Source: Chryseobacterium formosum (GTDB lineage Bacteria; Bacteroidota; Bacteroidia; Flavobacteriales; Weeksellaceae). From it: DNA of 64,000 nucleotides. Positions 61,013 through 64,000 of the stretch are shown piece by piece; the first letter of the stretch is position 1, and each line of letters begins with the position of its first letter. Position numbers and translations under genes: made by a program. Where the stretch lies: the NCBI RefSeq assembly GCF_026460885.1, contig NZ_JAOVZW010000001.1, positions 434,001 to 498,000 of the forward strand, read 5' to 3'. Below the pieces are notes generated by a model. That model had not been told where the DNA came from and made no database searches. It was given only the letters and a program-made list of their open reading frames with translations.

Positions 61013-61478
61013 ATACCAAATATCTATTCACAAATCTATCTTCAATTTGTTTTTGCTGTTAAAGGTAGAAATAATCTGATACAAGAATCTTTTAGAGAAG
61101 AATTACAAAAATATATTTTCCGGAATAATTGAAAACAAAGGACATAAACTGATTTCAATCTATGCAAATCCTGATCATATTCATATTTTCATCAGTCTGA
61201 AAAATCTAAATGTTGCTATTTCTCAATTGGTAAAAGAAATAAAAGTTTCATCTACCAATTTTATTAATGAAAAGAAATTTCTAAATATACCATTTTATTG
61301 GCAGTAAGGATATGGTTGTTTTTCTTATTTCAAAAGCCAAAAAGATGCTGTTGTTAATTATATAAAAAATCAAAAAGAGCATCACAAGAATAAAAGTTTT
61401 CGACAAGAATATTTAGAGTTCTTAAGAAAATTCGATATTAATTTTGATGAAAAATATGTGTTTGAATTTTATGATTAA
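61013..61478 (+). pseudogene. REP-associated tyrosine transposase (IS200-like), degenerate
   Basis: The pieces spell a RAYT of about 150 residues: PNIYSQIYLQFVFAVKG, EELQKYI, then in another frame GIIENKGHKLISIYANPDHIHIF (HIH metal motif), WQ, GYGCFSYFKSQKDAVVNYI (likely catalytic Tyr) and FDEKYVFEFYD. Three lesions are visible: ATA at 61013 where the start codon should be, a +1 frameshift in the T run at 61115-61119, and a TAA at 61305 where the family has Glu. It can no longer make a full protein. A REP system of this type needs a RAYT elsewhere to move. Confidence 0.9.
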
Positions 61479-61496
61479 AATGTAGATTTAGACATT

Positions 61497-61567
61497 GCGT
61501 TCCTACGGAACGCCTTTTTAATGGCAAACAATTTACTGTGCTACACACATTTGGTTCCTACGGAACC
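61497..61567. repeat. Right REP pair
   Basis: GCGTTCCTACGGAACGC (perfect, 61497-61513) and GGTTCCTACGGAACC (perfect, 61553-61567) with linker ending in CTACACACAT. They are the mirror image of the left pair. Confidence 0.85.
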
Positions 61568-61584
61568 ACCCATATCAAACAAAT

Positions 61585-63576
61585 TTATCCTTTTAAAGCG
61601 GCGATTTCATCTCTTAATTTTGCAGCTTTTATAAAATCGAGATTTTTTGCTGCAGCTTCCATTTCTTTTTGCTTCTGAACAATGATTTTTTCTACATCTT
61701 CTGAAGAATAATTAGCTTTAGTTTCGGCAACTTTCTGTATAATTTCTTTTTGTGTGTATTTTTCGTCAGGGAAATCTTTGCTTCTTCCGACGAGATTTTC
61801 GGAGATTTTTTTATTTAAAGCAGTCGGAACTTTGCCGTGTTCTTCATTATGGGCAATCTGTTTTGCTCTACGGTATTCTGTTTCATCAAGAGCGGCTTGC
61901 ATCGATTTTGTGATTTTATCGGCATACATAATGGCTCTTCCGTTGATATTTCTCGCAGCACGACCAACCGTCTGAATCATCGATCTTCGGCTTCTCAACA
62001 TTCCTTCTTTATCGGCATCTAAAATCGCAACTAAAGAAACTTCAGGTAAATCTAAACCTTCTCTCAGTAAGTTTACTCCAATTAATACATCAAAAAGTCC
62101 GAGACGAAGATCTTGCATAATCTGAATACGTTCAAGCGTTTCAACATCAGAGTGGATATATCTCGTTCTGATCCCGAATTTTGTGAAATATTTGGTCAGT
62201 TCTTCCGCCATTTTTTTGGTCAGCGTTGTCACTAAAACTCTTTCGTCAATTTCTGCTCTTTTTCTGATTTCTTCAATCAAATCATCAATCTGATTTAATG
62301 AAGGTCTCACTTCAATAATTGGATCTAAAAGTCCGGTCGGTCGGATGATTTGTTCAATATATTCTCCGCCTGTTTTTTCCAATTCATAATCTGCTGGAGT
62401 TGCAGAAACATAAATAACCTGATTCTGAACTGCCTCAAATTCTTCAAATTTCAAAGGTCGGTTATCCATTGCAGCGGGAAGTCGGAAACCATATTCCACC
62501 AAAGCTTCCTTACGGCTTCTGTCGCCTCCATACATCGCATGAACTTGTGGAACCGTAACATGACTTTCATCGATTACCATTAAATAATCTTTCGGAAAAT
62601 AATCTAAAAGACAGAAAGGTCGAGATCCAGGAACTCGTCCATCGAGATAACGAGAATAGTTTTCAATTCCGGAACAGTAACCTAGTTCTTTGATCATTTC
62701 AAGATCAAGCTCAGTTCTTTCCTGAAGTCTTTTTGCTTCTAAAGGTTTTTCAATGGATGAGAAAAAATCAACCTGTTTTACCAAATCATCCTGAATATCT
62801 CTGATTGCTCCGTTCAGTGTTTCTTTTGTTGTTACAAAAAGATTGGCAGGATAAATTTGAATCGATTCAAAATTTGAAGTTACATTTCCTGAAACGGAAT
62901 CAAAACTCTGGATTTTTTCAATTTCATCTCCGAAAAACTGAATTCTAATTCCATTATCAGCATAAGCAGGATAAACATCAATCACATCCCCTTTTACACG
63001 AAACGTTCCTCTTTGAAACTCCCCCAAAGTTCTGGAATATAAAGCATTCACTAAAGAATGGAGTAGTGCTGTTCGTGTAGTTTTTTCTCCGATTTCAAGT
63101 GAGATTAAGGATTTATGAAATTCAGAAGGGTTTCCGACACCATAAATACATGAAACTGAGGCAACAATCAAAATATCTCTTCTTCCCGAAAGCAAACTTG
63201 CAATGGCGGAAAGTCGAAGTTTTTCAACCTCTTCGTTTATGCTTAAATCTTTCTCAATATAAGTTCCGGAACTTGCAATATAGGCTTCGGGTTGATAGTA
63301 ATCATAGTAACTGACAAAATATTCAATCGCATTTTCGGGGTAAAATTCTTTAAACTCCATGAAAAGCTGGGCTGCCAAAGTTTTGTTGTGTGCTAAAACT
63401 AAAGTCGGCTTTTGTACATTATTCACGACATTGGCAATGGTAAAAGTTTTCCCTGAACCTGTAACCCCAAGCAAAGTCTGGTATTTTTCACCGATTTCTA
63501 TTCCGGCAGTTAATTTTTCGATTGCTTTAGGCTGATCTCCCGTTGGTTGATATTCTGATTGAAGTTTGAATTGCAT
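61585..63576 (-). CDS. uvrB: Excinuclease ABC subunit B, UvrB
   Basis: 663 residues. UvrB checks DNA damage handed over by UvrA and guides UvrC incision. Walker A LGVTGSGKTFTIANVV, the beta-hairpin YYDYYQPEAYI, MVIDESHVTVPQ, QVIYVSATPADYE and NLLREGLDLPEVSLVAILDADKEG mark the helicase-like core. The last 35 residues are the UVR domain (QKEMEAAAKNLDFIKAAKLRDEI) that contacts UvrC. Length is usual for the family. Confidence 0.97.
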   Translation of the reverse strand: MQFKLQSEYQPTGDQPKAIEKLTAGIEIGEKYQTLLGVTGSGKTFTIANVVNNVQKPTLVLAHNKTLAAQLFMEFKEFYPENAIEYFVSYYDYYQPEAYIASSGTYIEKDLSINEEVEKLRLSAIASLLSGRRDILIVASVSCIYGVGNPSEFHKSLISLEIGEKTTRTALLHSLVNALYSRTLGEFQRGTFRVKGDVIDVYPAYADNGIRIQFFGDEIEKIQSFDSVSGNVTSNFESIQIYPANLFVTTKETLNGAIRDIQDDLVKQVDFFSSIEKPLEAKRLQERTELDLEMIKELGYCSGIENYSRYLDGRVPGSRPFCLLDYFPKDYLMVIDESHVTVPQVHAMYGGDRSRKEALVEYGFRLPAAMDNRPLKFEEFEAVQNQVIYVSATPADYELEKTGGEYIEQIIRPTGLLDPIIEVRPSLNQIDDLIEEIRKRAEIDERVLVTTLTKKMAEELTKYFTKFGIRTRYIHSDVETLERIQIMQDLRLGLFDVLIGVNLLREGLDLPEVSLVAILDADKEGMLRSRRSMIQTVGRAARNINGRAIMYADKITKSMQAALDETEYRRAKQIAHNEEHGKVPTALNKKISENLVGRSKDFPDEKYTQKEIIQKVAETKANYSSEDVEKIIVQKQKEMEAAAKNLDFIKAAKLRDEIAALKG

Positions 63577-63580
63577 ATAA

Positions 63581-63588
63581 CAAATTTA
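63581..63588 (-). promoter_or_regulatory. -7 box placed 4 nt before the uvrB ATG
   Basis: Read on the minus strand, TAAATTTG is followed by TTAT and then the ATG at 63576. A leaderless mRNA is predicted. Confidence 0.5.
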
Positions 63589-63679
63589 GGAAATTAAAAA
63601 TGTAGGGAAGTAGAGTAAGATCATAAATATTATTTCTGATTTTAATAAGTTTATCAAAATATATGATTAAAAAATAAAA

Positions 63680-63702
63680 AACCGCAAAGCATTCACTTTA
63701 CG
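63680..63702 (-). terminator. Terminator after the TonB-domain gene
   Basis: AACCGCAAAG and CTTTACGGT pair around ATTCA with one mismatch. On the minus strand, TTTTTTATTTTTT follows. Confidence 0.75.
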
Positions 63703-63736
63703 GTAGTTGTAATATCACTTGGTGAAATTATTATAT

Positions 63737-64000
63737 TTATTGTGTTTTTTTGTAAGCCTCAAAATTCATTGTTAAAGGAATCTGATATCTGTATTTTATA
63801 GCTTTGCCATCTTTTTGTGCTGGTTTCCATACTGCATCTTGGTTTGCAAGTTTTACTACTCGTATTGCTTCGGTGTTGAATTTTTCATTTTCTCCTGTTG
63901 CATTAAAGTTATTTACTTTTCCATTTTCATCGACATTAAAATATATTACTGATTTTAAAGTGCCTTCATCTCCTTTCATTATCGAGCCATCAAAATTTGA
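63737..64000 (-). CDS. TonB C-terminal domain protein, C-terminal end (partial)
   Basis: At least 88 residues; the frame stays open to the window edge, so the start (and any TM helix) is missing. VIYFNVDENGKVNNFNATGE, TEAIRVVKLANQDAVWKPA and IKYRYQIPLTMNF match TonB C-terminal domains, as found in energy transducers or related periplasmic proteins. Full TonB spans the periplasm to open TonB-dependent receptors such as that at 29613, but many short proteins of this kind have other roles. Confidence 0.8.
   Translation of the reverse strand, partial: SNFDGSIMKGDEGTLKSVIYFNVDENGKVNNFNATGENEKFNTEAIRVVKLANQDAVWKPAQKDGKAIKYRYQIPLTMNFEAYKKTQ

Larger units (their letters stand above)
60926..61567 (+). 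mobile_element. REP-bounded element with a decayed transposase
   Basis: The left end has two REP palindromes (60926-60940 and 60977-60989) joined by a linker with TGTGTGTAG; the right end has GCGTTCCTACGGAACGC (61497-61513) and GGTTCCTACGGAACC (61553-61567) joined by a linker with CTACACACA. The ends are imperfect inverted repeats of each other. Between them is the RAYT relic at 61013-61478. This is a typical REP/RAYT arrangement. Confidence 0.85.

Noticed and set aside
61013..61478. Intact small genes in the transposase region
   Set aside because: The frames are pieces of one broken RAYT gene with a frameshift and a stop codon.

Overview
The window is a low-GC chromosomal segment from a member of the Bacteroidota, class Flavobacteriia, most likely Chryseobacterium or a close relative in the Weeksellaceae. 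The evidence is TAnnTTTG promoter -7 boxes with few Shine-Dalgarno sequences, a T9SS type A sorting tail, TonB-dependent uptake, the ftsW-murG-murC-ftsQ-ftsA-ftsZ order, and a family of short peptides with MKNLKKLSRxxLKxxxGG leaders. No rRNA, tRNA or CRISPR array was seen.

Layout. 1-8.2 kb: end of the division and cell wall cluster (ftsW end, a small unknown gene, murG, murC, ftsQ, ftsA, ftsZ) and a YqeY-family gene. 8.3-12.1 kb: a T9SS-secreted protein between two matching terminator hairpins, a bacilliredoxin and a GH3-family enzyme. 12.1-17.4 kb, minus strand: two lipoproteins, tandem endonuclease/exonuclease/phosphatase proteins, a rhomboid protease and MutL. 17.6-25.2 kb, minus strand: YoaK-like membrane protein, stress-type protein, an OmpR-type two-component system, four small genes, and a TPR histidine kinase/regulator pair with a Gly-rich small protein. 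25.6-42.1 kb: MsrA, ROK sugar kinase, PepSY protein and TonB-dependent receptor, SecA, nucleotide-sugar epimerase, an AsmA-like protein and a radical SAM protein.

42.2-53.3 kb is the most notable part. A second TPR histidine kinase/LuxR regulator pair stands beside eleven small genes for Cys-rich double-glycine-type peptides (ten on the plus strand, one on the minus strand). With them are a protein joining a C39-like, a VKOR and a thioredoxin domain, a C39-peptidase ABC exporter, and an HlyD-type adaptor. Together they look like a complete machine that makes disulfides in the peptides, cuts off their leaders and exports them. Four of the peptide transcription units share a conserved 5' leader element, which suggests joint regulation. 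Eight of the eleven peptide genes encode fewer than 60 residues and are easily missed.

53.4-64 kb: a 2-oxoglutarate-type oxygenase, MenD, aminodeoxychorismate synthase and lyase, three membrane proteins including an AI-2E family transporter, a DUF3820 protein, a decayed REP-associated tyrosine transposase between inverted REP palindromes, UvrB, and the end of a TonB-domain protein. Several genes (GH3, menD, pabB, uvrB) have a -7 box only 4-5 nt before the ATG, so their mRNAs are probably leaderless. Imperfect palindromic repeats lie between many genes, and one appears to lie in frame inside murG.
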